Positions 10,700 to 19,635 of a DNA stretch of 64,000 nt are shown piece by piece (position 1 is the first letter of the stretch; every line of letters begins with the position of its first letter). The notes beneath the pieces were generated by a model that saw only the letters and a list, made by a program, of their open reading frames with translations, did no database searches and was not told the DNA's origin. A program made the position numbers and the translations under genes. Source of the DNA: Neisseria elongata subsp. elongata (GTDB lineage Bacteria; Pseudomonadota; Gammaproteobacteria; Burkholderiales; Neisseriaceae); contig NZ_FOPS01000003.1 in NCBI RefSeq assembly GCF_900113545.1, positions 1 to 64,000 on the forward strand. The letters are read 5' to 3'.

Positions 10700-11773
10700 T
10701 CAGACGGCCTTTGCTGCCGACATGGCTGCTTCGGCCACCCGTCCGGCACTGCCGGGCATGGCCAGTGTTCGTGCGTTTTCCGCCCATTCGAGACATTTTT
10801 CACGGTTCAGCCCGCCAATGATTTCCGCCAGCTTTTCCGCAGTCAGCTGTGTTTGCGGCAGCAGCAGGCCTGCTTCGGCCTGCACCATAAAGCGCGCATT
10901 GGCGGTTTGATGGTCGTCCACGGCATAAGGGTACGGCACCAGCAGCGCGCCCACGCCCGCCGCCGTCAGCTCGGCAATCGTCAGCGCGCCTGCGCGGCAG
11001 ACCACCAAATCGGCATCGCGGTAGGCCGAAACCATATCGTCGATAAATTCGCAGCACTCCGCCCCTACGCCGTGTTCGCGGTAGGCCGTCTGAAGCGCGT
11101 CCAATTTGCCGCGCCCGGATTGGTGGCGCACATCCGGGCGTATTTCAGCGGGCAATGCGGCCAATGCCGCCGGCACGGTTTCATTCAATACCTGCGCCCC
11201 CAAGCTGCCGCCGACGACTAAAATTTTCAGACGGCCTTCTCGCCCAGCAAAGCGTGCGGCGGGCGCAGGCAGATTGGCAATATCGGCGCGGACGGGATTG
11301 CCGACCAATCCGTCTTCCGCTCCGAAAGCCTGCGGGAAGGCATACAGCACACGACGGGCGATTTTCGCCAACATCCGGTTGGACAGCCCGGCCACGGCGT
11401 TTTGTTCATGAATCACAACCGGCACGCCGCACAATTTCGCCGCCACGCCGCCGGGGAAAGTAACAAAACCGCCGAAGCCGATGACGCAGGCGACCCGGTG
11501 TTTCCTGATAATCCGCTGTGCTTCGCGGATGGTTTTGAAAAGTGTAAACGGCAGCGTCAGTTTGCGCTTGATGCCGTTGCCGCGCACACCTTTAATCGCC
11601 AGTTTCTCCAACAAGATGTCGTGCTGCGGCACAATCCGCTCTTCCATCGAACCTTCGCTGCCCAGCCAAATCACATGCTGCCCCGCCGCCTTTAAGGCTT
11701 CGGCCACCGCCAAAGCGGGGAAAATATGGCCGCCGGTGCCTCCGGCCATCAACATAAAGGTTTTACCGCCCAT
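10700..11773 (-). CDS. murG: UDP-N-acetylglucosamine--lipid I GlcNAc transferase
   Basis: Peripheral inner-membrane glycosyltransferase (GT28) converting lipid I to lipid II. 357 residues. The N-terminal glycine-rich loop MAGGTGGHIFPALAVA, the second G-loop VVGGSLGAQVLNE near residue 188, and the acceptor/donor segment VVCRAGALTIAELTAAG with PYPYAVDDHQTANA near 265-290 are all present. It starts 3 nt after the ftsW stop. Its own stop codon is embedded in a DUS. Confidence 0.96.
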   Translation of the reverse strand: MGGKTFMLMAGGTGGHIFPALAVAEALKAAGQHVIWLGSEGSMEERIVPQHDILLEKLAIKGVRGNGIKRKLTLPFTLFKTIREAQRIIRKHRVACVIGFGGFVTFPGGVAAKLCGVPVVIHEQNAVAGLSNRMLAKIARRVLYAFPQAFGAEDGLVGNPVRADIANLPAPAARFAGREGRLKILVVGGSLGAQVLNETVPAALAALPAEIRPDVRHQSGRGKLDALQTAYREHGVGAECCEFIDDMVSAYRDADLVVCRAGALTIAELTAAGVGALLVPYPYAVDDHQTANARFMVQAEAGLLLPQTQLTAEKLAEIIGGLNREKCLEWAENARTLAMPGSAGRVAEAAMSAAKAV

Positions 11774-11776
11774 TCT

Positions 11777-12943
11777 TTATCCTTCCACTTTATAACCGCG
11801 CATTTTACGGCGGTTTTCATAATCCACGCGCAGCAACAAGGCCATGCTGACCAGCATTACCACCGCCGCCGAACCGCCATAGGAAACCAAAGGCAGCGTC
11901 AGTCCCTTGGTCGGCAGCAGGCCGATGTTCACGCCGATATGGAAAAAACTCTGCACGCCCAGCCACAATGCGATGCCATAAGCGACGAACGAACTGAAAA
12001 ACAACTCCAAATCGCGCGCCTGTTTGCCGATGGAAAACGCCCGCCACACCAGCCAACCGTAGCAGAATACGAGCATGCACATACCGAAAAAACCCCATTC
12101 CTCGCTGATAACGGCGAAGATAAAGTCAGTGTGTGCTTCCGATTCGGTCAGATAAAACCGCTTGTCGAGGCTGGCCCCCAACCCTGTACCAAACCACTGG
12201 CCGCGTGCGGACGCCATCAGGGAATGAGTTAATTGATATCCTGCGCCGTGGGGGTCATTGAAAGGATCCAAGAAAGAAACCACACGCGCCATGCGGTAGG
12301 GTGCGGCCAATACAGCAAACAGAATGGTTACCACACCCGCAATAACCGCCACCGAAAACCATTTTTTCGGCAAATCAGCCAAAAACAACAAACCCAAACC
12401 AATCAGCGAGGCCACAACCATCGCACCCAAATCCGGCTCGGCCAGAATCAAAGCCAATCCGGCTCCGATGGCAATACCAGGGAATATCATACTTTTCAGA
12501 TGTTTCAATACTTCCGCGCGGCGGTTAAAAAAGGCGGCCAAGTAGAGAATCATCGCCAGCTTGTAGGTTTCACTCGGTTGATAACTGAAAAAGCCAAGGT
12601 TAATCCACCGCTGTGCGCCGTTAATTTCACGACCGACAAACAAAATCAAAAGCAAAATAAAGGTGTTGGCCAACAGTAACCACAGCGATGCCTTGCGCCA
12701 AACCGACATTTTGACGCAAAAAGCCAATACGGCGAACACCAGTCCCCCGGCAACAAACTGCGCCTGTTTTTCCACTACCTGCCACTGATTGCCGCCGTTG
12801 TATCCCGCCCAGGCGACGGATGCCGAATACACCATCAAAAGGCCGAACGACACCAACAGCACCAGCATCCACAACAGGGATTGGTCAAACTTATGGCCGT
12901 TTTTCAATACTTTGCGGTCAAGTAATTTGGATTCGCTAATCAT
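11777..12943 (-). CDS. ftsW: Lipid II polymerase FtsW
   Basis: SEDS-family multi-pass membrane glycosyltransferase that polymerises septal peptidoglycan together with PBP2 (ftsI). 388 residues with about ten hydrophobic segments. The family block SYQPSETYKLAMILYLAAFFNRR (about 140-162) and the C-terminal GLLPTKGLTLPLVSYGGSA are intact. The short basic cytoplasmic N-terminus matches Neisseria relatives. It lies 28 nt after murD, and only 3 nt separate it from murG. Confidence 0.95.
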   Translation of the reverse strand: MISESKLLDRKVLKNGHKFDQSLLWMLVLLVSFGLLMVYSASVAWAGYNGGNQWQVVEKQAQFVAGGLVFAVLAFCVKMSVWRKASLWLLLANTFILLLILFVGREINGAQRWINLGFFSYQPSETYKLAMILYLAAFFNRRAEVLKHLKSMIFPGIAIGAGLALILAEPDLGAMVVASLIGLGLLFLADLPKKWFSVAVIAGVVTILFAVLAAPYRMARVVSFLDPFNDPHGAGYQLTHSLMASARGQWFGTGLGASLDKRFYLTESEAHTDFIFAVISEEWGFFGMCMLVFCYGWLVWRAFSIGKQARDLELFFSSFVAYGIALWLGVQSFFHIGVNIGLLPTKGLTLPLVSYGGSAAVVMLVSMALLLRVDYENRRKMRGYKVEG

Positions 12944-12971
12944 CGTTGTCCTAATATTTTTTCAGACGGCC

Positions 12972-14309
12972 TCATAAAGCCTTAAACGCCTCGATAAACA
13001 CTTCCGAACGGTGTGCATAGCCTTTGAACATATCGAAGCTCGCGCAGGCGGGGCTGAGCAACACAATATCGCCCGCTTCGGCTTGGGTGTATGCTGTCTG
13101 AACCGCTTCTTCCAAAGTGGCGCAGTCGGTCAGGTTCAAGCCGCAGCCGTCCAAATCGCGACGGATTTGCGGCGCATCTACACCGATCAGGAACACGCCT
13201 TTTGCCTTGTCGGCAAGCGCATCGCGCAGGGGCGTGAAGTCCTGCCCTTTGCCCATGCCGCCCAAAATCACGAAGAGCGGGTTTTGCAAACCGGCAATCG
13301 CGGCGGCTGTCGCGCCGACGTTCGTGCCTTTGCTGTCATCAATGAACACCACGCCGTTTTTCTCGCCGATTTTTTCCACGCGGTGCGGCAGGCCTTGGAA
13401 GGTTTTGACGTGTTCGAGCAATGCTTCGCGCGGCAAACCGACGGCTTCGCACAAGGCGACGGCAGCCATGACGTTGGCGGCGTTGTGCAGACCTTGCAGC
13501 GGGATGTCTTGCGTGGCAATCAAATCTTCATCGCCCTGTTTCAGACGGCCTGTCTCGCGTTCCAACCAAAAATCGGCTTCGTGTTCCAACGAAAACCATT
13601 TCACCTCGCGCTCGGCGCGCTTCATGGCGCGGCAGAAAACGTCGTCTGAATTCAAAACCTGCACGCCATCGCCACGGAAAATCTTGGCTTTGGTATGCGC
13701 ATAGTCGAGCAAGTCGTCGTAGCGGTCGAGATGGTCTTCGGAAATGTTCAGCACCGTCGCTACAGTCGGGCGCAGGCTTTCGGTGTTTTCCAATTGGAAG
13801 CTGGAAAGCTCCAACACCCACACGTCCGCCTTTTTGCCTTCTCGCTGCAATTCCGCCTCCAAAACCGGCGTGCCGATATTGCCCGCGATGACGGTATCCA
13901 GCCCGCACTTGATGCAGAGATAGCCGACCAGGCTCGTTACCGTCGTTTTGCCGTTGCTGCCGGTAATCGCAATCACCTTATCGCCGCGGCAGTTCACAAT
14001 GTCCGCCAGCAATTCGATGTCGCCCAACACGCGCCCGCCGTTTTGCTTGAACGCCTCAATATCCGGCTGACGCTCGCTGATGCCGGGACTGAGCGCCAGA
14101 ATATCGAAACCGTTGTCCAACGCATCTTTCAGACGACCCGTGTAAAACACCAGCCCGTCAAACATCTTACCGATTTGCGACACGCGCTCGGCTTTCAGCT
14201 CCGCATCATACGCAGCCACCTCCGCGCCGTTTTTGCGCAGGTAGGCAATCATGGAAATACCCGTGCCGCCGAGTCCGGCGACGAGGATTTTTTTGTTTTG
14301 GAAAGTCAT
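12972..14309 (-). CDS. murD: UDP-N-acetylmuramoylalanine--D-glutamate ligase
   Basis: Adds D-Glu to UDP-MurNAc-L-Ala. 445 residues. N-terminal Rossmann loop [19 protein letters not shown] loop [15 protein letters not shown] near residue 115, [12 protein letters not shown] near 190, and the C-terminal domain with [13 protein letters not shown] near 315 are all seen. It lies downstream of the Sel1-repeat gene. A variant DUS (TTCAGACGACCC) lies inside the coding region near 14128. Confidence 0.95.
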   Translation of the reverse strand: MTFQNKKILVAGLGGTGISMIAYLRKNGAEVAAYDAELKAERVSQIGKMFDGLVFYTGRLKDALDNGFDILALSPGISERQPDIEAFKQNGGRVLGDIELLADIVNCRGDKVIAITGSNGKTTVTSLVGYLCIKCGLDTVIAGNIGTPVLEAELQREGKKADVWVLELSSFQLENTESLRPTVATVLNISEDHLDRYDDLLDYAHTKAKIFRGDGVQVLNSDDVFCRAMKRAEREVKWFSLEHEADFWLERETGRLKQGDEDLIATQDIPLQGLHNAANVMAAVALCEAVGLPREALLEHVKTFQGLPHRVEKIGEKNGVVFIDDSKGTNVGATAAAIAGLQNPLFVILGGMGKGQDFTPLRDALADKAKGVFLIGVDAPQIRRDLDGCGLNLTDCATLEEAVQTAYTQAEAGDIVLLSPACASFDMFKGYAHRSEVFIEAFKAL

Positions 14310-14394
14310 TTTGGTTTTGTCCTAAAACAAATCATATTGAGCAGGAAGATGTCCGCTCCTGCTCAAGCCGCTTTCAGACGGCATCGCGAGCTGT

Positions 14395-15315
14395 TCAATA
14401 ACCCGCCTTCAGGCGTTGGTTATTGTCGCAGCCTTTTTGGTCTCCGTTTTGACAAGCCTTGCCAAACCATTCTTGTGCAAGGGCGCGGTTTTGGCGCACG
14501 CCGTGCCCGTGTTCATACATCATGCCCAACAAGACTTGGGCTTGGGCAAACCCCTGCGCTGCCGCCTGCCGATACCATTTGAACGCTTCGGCATCATCCT
14601 GGCGCACGCCTTGTCCTTCGTCATACATCACACCCAAATTATACTGGGCTTGGGCTACCCCCTGCTCCGCCGCCTGCCGATACCATCTGACCGCTTCGGC
14701 ATCGTCTTGGCGCACTCCACGTCCTTTGGCATACATCACGCCCAAATTGTATTGGGCTTGGACAACCCCCTGCGCTGCCGCCTGCCGATACCATCTAACC
14801 GCTTCGGCATCGTCTTGGCGCACGCCGCGTCCGTTAGCATACATCAAGCCCAAATTGGTTTGGGCTGCGGCATACCCCTGCTCCGCTGCCTTACGATACC
14901 ATCTGACCGCTTCGGCATCGTCTTGGCGCACGCCTTGCCCATTTTCATACATCACGCCTAAATTATGTTGGGCGGCAGCATCCCCCTGCGCTGCCGCCTG
15001 CCGAAACCATCTGACCGCTTCGGCATCGTCTTGGCGCACGCCTCGTCCTTTGTAATACATCAAGCCCAAATTGGTTTGGGCTTGGGCTAACCCCTGCTCC
15101 GCCGCCTGCCGATACCATCTGACCGCTTCGGCATCGTCTTGACGCACACCTTCTCCATTTTCATACATCACGCCCAAATTATGTTGGGCTGCTGCATTTC
15201 CCTGTGCTGCCGCCTGCAAGGTTTCCCGAAAATCCGATACGTCATCCGCCCATACCGCTTGGTTCAAGCCCAAGGCAATCAGGGCGGCGGCAAGCCATTT
15301 GACTGTCTGTTTCAT
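14395..15315 (-). CDS. Exported Sel1-repeat (TPR-like) protein
   Basis: 306 residues: a signal peptide (hydrophobic 8-20, cleavage probably after VWA at about 23) followed by seven 36-residue Sel1-like repeats with the core NLGVMY-x-GxGVRQDDAEAVRWYRQAAxQG, then a short Cys-containing tail. It is probably periplasmic or secreted, where Sel1 repeats scaffold protein-protein contacts. Meningococci carry a comparable Sel1 gene at this place in dcw (from memory, NMB0419, linked to epithelial interaction). The repeats are nearly identical at the DNA level (108-bp units), so copy number could vary by slippage or recombination. Confidence 0.88.
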   Translation of the reverse strand: MKQTVKWLAAALIALGLNQAVWADDVSDFRETLQAAAQGNAAAQHNLGVMYENGEGVRQDDAEAVRWYRQAAEQGLAQAQTNLGLMYYKGRGVRQDDAEAVRWFRQAAAQGDAAAQHNLGVMYENGQGVRQDDAEAVRWYRKAAEQGYAAAQTNLGLMYANGRGVRQDDAEAVRWYRQAAAQGVVQAQYNLGVMYAKGRGVRQDDAEAVRWYRQAAEQGVAQAQYNLGVMYDEGQGVRQDDAEAFKWYRQAAAQGFAQAQVLLGMMYEHGHGVRQNRALAQEWFGKACQNGDQKGCDNNQRLKAGY

Positions 15316-15440
15316 GGTTTTACTCCTGTTTTAGTATAAGGCGGGTTTCAGCCGCCGTTAACGATAAGGCGGGGCGGATTGCCGCCGCAGGTTTATTGCG
15401 CGTTCAAATGCCGTCTGAAAGGTGTTCAGACGGCATAGGT

Positions 15441-16523
15441 TCAGCGGATTTTTAACGAAGACAGCCCGATTAACACCAATACGATGGTGATAATCCAAAA
15501 GCGGACGACGACTTGGGTTTCTTTCCAGCCTTTTTGTTCGTAGTGGTGATGGATGGGCGCCATCAGGAAGATGCGTTTTTTGGTTTTCTTGTACCAGCCG
15601 ACCTGAAGCATGACGGATATAGCTTCGACGACGAACAAACCGCCCATAATCACTAAAACAAACTCTTGGCGAACGATGACGGCAACGGTACCAAGTGCCG
15701 CACCCAATGCCAGCGCGCCGACGTCGCCCATAAAGACTTGCGCGGGATAGGCGTTGAACCACAAAAATCCGAGACACGCGCCGCACATGGCGGTACAGAA
15801 AATCACGACTTCGTTCGCGCCGGCGACATAAGGCAGTTGCAGGTATTGGGCGAATTGCGAGTGTCCGCTGGCGTAGGCGAAGATGGCAAGGCCGGCGGCA
15901 ACGAGGACGACGGGGAAGGCGGCCAGGCCGTCAAGGCCGTCGGTGAGATTCACGGCGTTGGAAGTGCCGACGATGGTCAGATAACTCAGCACCATAAAGC
16001 CGACCACGCCAAGCGGCAGGGCGACCTGCTTGAAGAAGGGGACGATTAGAATATTGTTGGTCGAATTTTCGGCAAGGAAAAACAGGGCCAGTCCGGCAAT
16101 CACGGCCACACTCGACTGCCACACCATTTTGAATTTGGCGGACACGCCGTTGGGGTCTTTATAGACCACTTTGCGCCAGTCGTCGTAAAAACCGAGTGCG
16201 CCGGTGGCGAGCAATACGCCCAAGAGAATCCAGATATACGGGTTCGCCCAGTTGCCCCACAACAGCGTGGACACGGCGATGGCGGTCAGAATCAGCGAAC
16301 CGCCCATGGTCGGCGTGCCGTTTTTGATAAGGTGGGTTTGCGGCCCGTCGGTACGGACAGCCTGGCCGACTTTGAGTTCGGTCAGTTTGCGTATGGTCCA
16401 CGGGCCGAACAATAATGAAAACGCCAACGCGGTCAGTGCGGCCATCACGGCGCGGAATGTGGTGTATTGGAACAGGTTCAGCGCGGACAAAGAGCCGCTG
16501 AAACGGGCAAACCATAAAAACAT
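15441..16523 (-). CDS. mraY: Phospho-N-acetylmuramoyl-pentapeptide transferase
   Basis: Integral membrane enzyme (360 residues, about ten transmembrane segments) that transfers phospho-MurNAc-pentapeptide to undecaprenyl phosphate, making lipid I. Family motifs GTPTMGG near residue 70, [13 protein letters not shown] near 191 (catalytic aspartates) and the histidine-rich loop MAPIHHHYE near 320 are present. It sits between the Sel1-repeat gene and two small membrane-protein genes within dcw. Confidence 0.96.
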   Translation of the reverse strand: MFLWFARFSGSLSALNLFQYTTFRAVMAALTALAFSLLFGPWTIRKLTELKVGQAVRTDGPQTHLIKNGTPTMGGSLILTAIAVSTLLWGNWANPYIWILLGVLLATGALGFYDDWRKVVYKDPNGVSAKFKMVWQSSVAVIAGLALFFLAENSTNNILIVPFFKQVALPLGVVGFMVLSYLTIVGTSNAVNLTDGLDGLAAFPVVLVAAGLAIFAYASGHSQFAQYLQLPYVAGANEVVIFCTAMCGACLGFLWFNAYPAQVFMGDVGALALGAALGTVAVIVRQEFVLVIMGGLFVVEAISVMLQVGWYKKTKKRIFLMAPIHHHYEQKGWKETQVVVRFWIITIVLVLIGLSSLKIR

Positions 16524-16614
16524 CTGTAACTTCCTAGATTTATTGTGTGTTAAACATCAAATTTCAAAATATATCCTTTTCAGACGGCCTACCATTGATG
16601 AGGCCGTCTGAAAA

Positions 16615-17040
16615 TCAATCCGTCCCCTCACGGGTGCGGAAATAATCCTTAGGCAGCAGGAAAAACAGGCTGAAGCAAACCACGGCACAGGTGGCGACAT
16701 CCAGCCAAGACAGCCCGCCCAACCACGGGAAGGCCAAATATTTTACCGTATTGACAGCGATATACAGCATACAGCAAATCAAACACAACCAACGCGCCCA
16801 ATTCTTGCCGCGCCACAACCCGACTGCCGTTACCACCATCATCAAGGACAACACAAAAGGTTGGAAGGCCATCACCAGCCACCAGCCTATGCCGCTTGCG
16901 GCCTCCACAGCCTCGCGGTCAAACGCTTCGACAGCATGCCACACCGCCATTACCGCCCCCGCCGACCATAAAACCGCCACCGTCATCATCATCCAAACGA
17001 TAAACTGCAACAGCAAAGGCCGCTTTGCTTCCTGCTTCAT
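16615..17040 (-). CDS. Small integral membrane protein of the dcw cluster
   Basis: 141 residues from MKQEAKRPLLLQ; the frame continues 11 codons upstream through a DUS, but the ATG at 17040 follows GTCTGAAA, a pattern repeated at other starts in this cluster. Four hydrophobic segments (about 8-32, 52-74, 82-100, 108-130) with a charged C-terminus. I do not recognise a catalytic motif. Hypothetical genes occupy this place in other Neisseria dcw clusters, so a cell-envelope role is plausible but unproven. Confidence 0.75.
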   Translation of the reverse strand: MKQEAKRPLLLQFIVWMMMTVAVLWSAGAVMAVWHAVEAFDREAVEAASGIGWWLVMAFQPFVLSLMMVVTAVGLWRGKNWARWLCLICCMLYIAVNTVKYLAFPWLGGLSWLDVATCAVVCFSLFFLLPKDYFRTREGTD

Positions 17041-17054
17041 TTTCAGACGGCCTC

Positions 17055-17219
17055 TTACCGTTCCAGCACGCAAATCGGATAATTCCCTGGATGCTTACCG
17101 CCGCCCAAATCCAGACAAAGGTCTTCATAAAGATACGCCTGCGTCCGCATTCCGGCATAAAACGCACCAACCAGCGCGACAATCAGCAATAAGGCTTTCA
17201 CAAAGCCGCTGCTGTTCAT
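17055..17219 (-). CDS. Short single-span membrane protein (54 residues)
   Basis: Reads MNSSGFVKALLLIVALVGAF, then a soluble tail with two cysteines (DLCLDLGGGKHPGNYPICVLER) and a stop. One N-terminal hydrophobic helix (7-23) suggests a bitopic or exported protein, and the two Cys could form a disulfide. The ATG is 2 nt after the murF stop and a DUS (AGGTCGTCTGAA) overlaps the murF stop just before it. The next gene starts 14 nt after this stop. The tight packing between murF and the next membrane gene supports a real gene. Function unknown. Confidence 0.65.
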   Translation of the reverse strand: MNSSGFVKALLLIVALVGAFYAGMRTQAYLYEDLCLDLGGGKHPGNYPICVLER

Positions 17220-17221
17220 TT

Positions 17222-18589
17222 TCAGACGACCTCTTTATCGAGCAATGCCTCGACCACTTCTTCCATCTTCATAAAGCGCGAACCTTTCACCAACACGGTG
17301 GCGTGTTCGGGCAAATCGTGGCTCAACACTTGAATCAACGGGTCTTTGGCGGCAAACCACAAACCGTCCGCACCAAACGTTTCCGCCGCTTCGACGCTGT
17401 TGTCTCCGACAAAATAGGCCGCTTCGATGCCTTGGTCTCGGGCGTACGCGCCGACTTCGGCGTGCATGGCGGCGGCTTCGTCCTCGCCCAGTTCGCCCAT
17501 ATCGCCCATCACGAAAATTCGCGGCGCAGGCATACGCGCCAACACGTCAATCGCAGCTTTCATGCTGTCGGGGTTCGCATTGTACGTATCGTCAATCAGG
17601 GTCGCGCCTTTGATACCGGCTTTGACGTTCAGACGACCTTTGATGTTGCTGAAACCTTGCAAACCTTCCGCCACATCGTTCAAACTCAAACCAGCCGCCA
17701 AAGCCAACGCGGCGGCAGCGGCGGCGTTGTGGATATTGTGGCGACCGGGAACGGGCAGCACCACGGCGGCGCACTCGTTGCCGCACACCAAATCAAATTC
17801 GCACGACAAAGGTTTCAGCACAATATTTTCCGCATGGACATCGCCGCTATCGACGCCGAAAGTCCGCTGCTGATGACCTTGGGAGGTCGTCTGAAACACG
17901 GCGGCATGTTCGTCTTCGCACGGAATCAAAGCCAATCCGTCTTCGCCCAAGCCTTGATAAATCTCGCTTTTCGCCTTGGCAATATCGAGCGTACCGTCAA
18001 AACCGCAGCCGACATGGGCGCGCAGGGCGTTGTTGACCAAGGCGGCATCGGGTTTGGCGATTTGCGTCAAAACCGCCAGTTCGCCGAAATGGTTCATGCC
18101 CATTTCGATCACGGCATAGCGGTGTTTTTCGTTTAATTTCAACAAAGTCAGCGGAAGGCCGATATGGTTGTTGAAGTTGCCCGCCGTCGCCAACACGGCA
18201 TCATCGCCGAAACGGCGGCGCAATACCGCGGCCAACATTTCCTTCACCGTCGTTTTGCCGCCCGAGCCGGTAATGCCGAACACAAACGGGTTCACATTAT
18301 CGCGCCACGCCTTCGCCAACGTTTGCAACGCGGCAAGCGTGTCATCGACTTTCAACGCGCCATCCAAAGCAGCGCAATCTTCGCGCGAAACCACAACCGC
18401 CGCCGCACCCGCAGCCAATACGTCTTCAACAAAATCATGCGCGTCAAACCGCTCGCCCGCCAAAGCAAAAAACACATCGCCCGCGCGAATGTCGCGGCTG
18501 TCGGTTACGATGCGCGAAACGGGTTTGTTTTCAGACGGCGTCGGAAGGTTGAGGGTTTGGCAGATGAAGTTTAGGTCTAGTGGTTTCAT
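17222..18589 (-). CDS. murF: UDP-MurNAc-tripeptide--D-alanyl-D-alanine ligase
   Basis: Adds D-Ala-D-Ala to complete the UDP-MurNAc-pentapeptide. 455 residues from MKPLDLNFICQ, the start conserved in Neisseria; further in-frame starts upstream are less likely. Seen: SRIVTDSRDIRAGDVFFALAGERFDAHDF at the N-terminus, ATP loop GITGSGGKTTVKEML near residue 104, and LIDDTYNANPDSMKAA near 320. The stop TGA is contained in a DUS. Three AGGTCGTCTGAA-type DUS lie in or at the end of the gene (17221, 17628, 17884). Confidence 0.95.
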   Translation of the reverse strand: MKPLDLNFICQTLNLPTPSENKPVSRIVTDSRDIRAGDVFFALAGERFDAHDFVEDVLAAGAAAVVVSREDCAALDGALKVDDTLAALQTLAKAWRDNVNPFVFGITGSGGKTTVKEMLAAVLRRRFGDDAVLATAGNFNNHIGLPLTLLKLNEKHRYAVIEMGMNHFGELAVLTQIAKPDAALVNNALRAHVGCGFDGTLDIAKAKSEIYQGLGEDGLALIPCEDEHAAVFQTTSQGHQQRTFGVDSGDVHAENIVLKPLSCEFDLVCGNECAAVVLPVPGRHNIHNAAAAAALALAAGLSLNDVAEGLQGFSNIKGRLNVKAGIKGATLIDDTYNANPDSMKAAIDVLARMPAPRIFVMGDMGELGEDEAAAMHAEVGAYARDQGIEAAYFVGDNSVEAAETFGADGLWFAAKDPLIQVLSHDLPEHATVLVKGSRFMKMEEVVEALLDKEVV

Positions 18590-18628
18590 GGTTTCTTTCA
18601 TTTGTTTTTTCAGACAGTTTTTTGACAC

Positions 18629-19489
18629 TCAGCTACCGATTTTTCCGTACTCCTGATAATCGGAGAAACACAATACGATGGTTTTACCGTTTTTACGGTA
18701 AGGATGGCAGAGGCTGTAATGACCGTCTTCCGCTTCATAGCGCATTTCCTGGGTTTGTCCGGCAAATACTTTTTGCAGGTATTCGCGCCCCTTCAAATCC
18801 GGGGAATAGACATAGTCCGTTTTCTTGACCGCCACTTTCTCACCATTTCGATTCACGACGAAATTATCGCCACCTTCTGCATTCTGATTGGCGGCAGGCA
18901 CGACTTCGTCACTCAGGGTAAGACGGGTGGAGTCGGCTGAAAAAGCCAGATAAACCGGTTTGTTGCCGATCTTATCCGGCACGATAATCATGGCAGCGTT
19001 GAACGAAGAATCATCTTTAGCCATCAAATCCAAGATTTCCGACGTTTTTCTGATATACGCCAAGTCAAAACGGTAATCGGCCAACGCATCGAGTTGAGCA
19101 GAATTGTCTTTGACGATGCGCTCCGACGATTGGATTAAGATATCGCGTTTTTGTTGAATAGTCAGGTAATTGCCGCCGAACAGCAACACCGCCAAAATAG
19201 GAAATACCGCCAACAGCAGATATACGGTTTTCCTACCGCCACGGACTTCTTCTTCCTGCCCGCGCTCGGCAATACGGGTCAGATTCAACATGATGTTCAG
19301 CATCAACGTGCCGCCCATCACAGCCAAAATCCCCAAAATACTCATCAGGAAAATTTCTGTAATGTGTTCACGGAACACCTTGAGTCCGAAGACTTGAATC
19401 AATATCAACGCGAACACCCAGTACACCAGCAGTGTCACTGCTACCATACCGATGATGTTCGTTGCCTTGACCAATTTTTTTGCGTTCAT
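18629..19489 (-). CDS. Membrane-anchored protein with periplasmic sensor-like domain, unknown
   Basis: 286 residues. Hydrophobic segments at about 10-33, 43-65 and 86-105 are followed by about 180 residues that would face the periplasm. That domain (PDKIGNKPVYLAFSADSTRLTLSD, then KNGKTIVLCFSDYQEYG at the end) resembles a double-Cache-like sensor layout in general shape, but no signalling domain is attached. It lies between murE and murF with the same orientation. I do not recognise the family; it may be Neisseria-specific. The stop is 39 nt before murF. Confidence 0.75.
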   Translation of the reverse strand: MNAKKLVKATNIIGMVAVTLLVYWVFALILIQVFGLKVFREHITEIFLMSILGILAVMGGTLMLNIMLNLTRIAERGQEEEVRGGRKTVYLLLAVFPILAVLLFGGNYLTIQQKRDILIQSSERIVKDNSAQLDALADYRFDLAYIRKTSEILDLMAKDDSSFNAAMIIVPDKIGNKPVYLAFSADSTRLTLSDEVVPAANQNAEGGDNFVVNRNGEKVAVKKTDYVYSPDLKGREYLQKVFAGQTQEMRYEAEDGHYSLCHPYRKNGKTIVLCFSDYQEYGKIGS

Positions 19490-19513
19490 CTCTTCACTCT
19501 TTTTTCAGACGAC

Positions 19514-19612
19514 CTATTTGTCCTGATTAATCAACGGATAGGGATTGATCGCTCCGTTTGGTAAATACACGCCATAATGCAGGTGCGCCGGTGTGGTTTT
19601 GCCAATGGCCTT
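19514..19612 (-). pseudogene. C-terminal remnant of an M23-type peptidase gene
   Basis: Between murE and the membrane-protein gene, the minus strand reads [20 protein letters not shown] and then [13 protein letters not shown] before a stop. The HLH within AHLHYGV is the second zinc-ligand motif of LytM/M23 endopeptidases, and the GAINPYPL tail is the usual end of that domain. Only about 33 codons survive, with no start or catalytic core upstream, so this is a gene scar. Its stop overlaps a DUS. Confidence 0.65.
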
Positions 19613-19635
19613 AAGGAATTATCTGGAAAATATTT

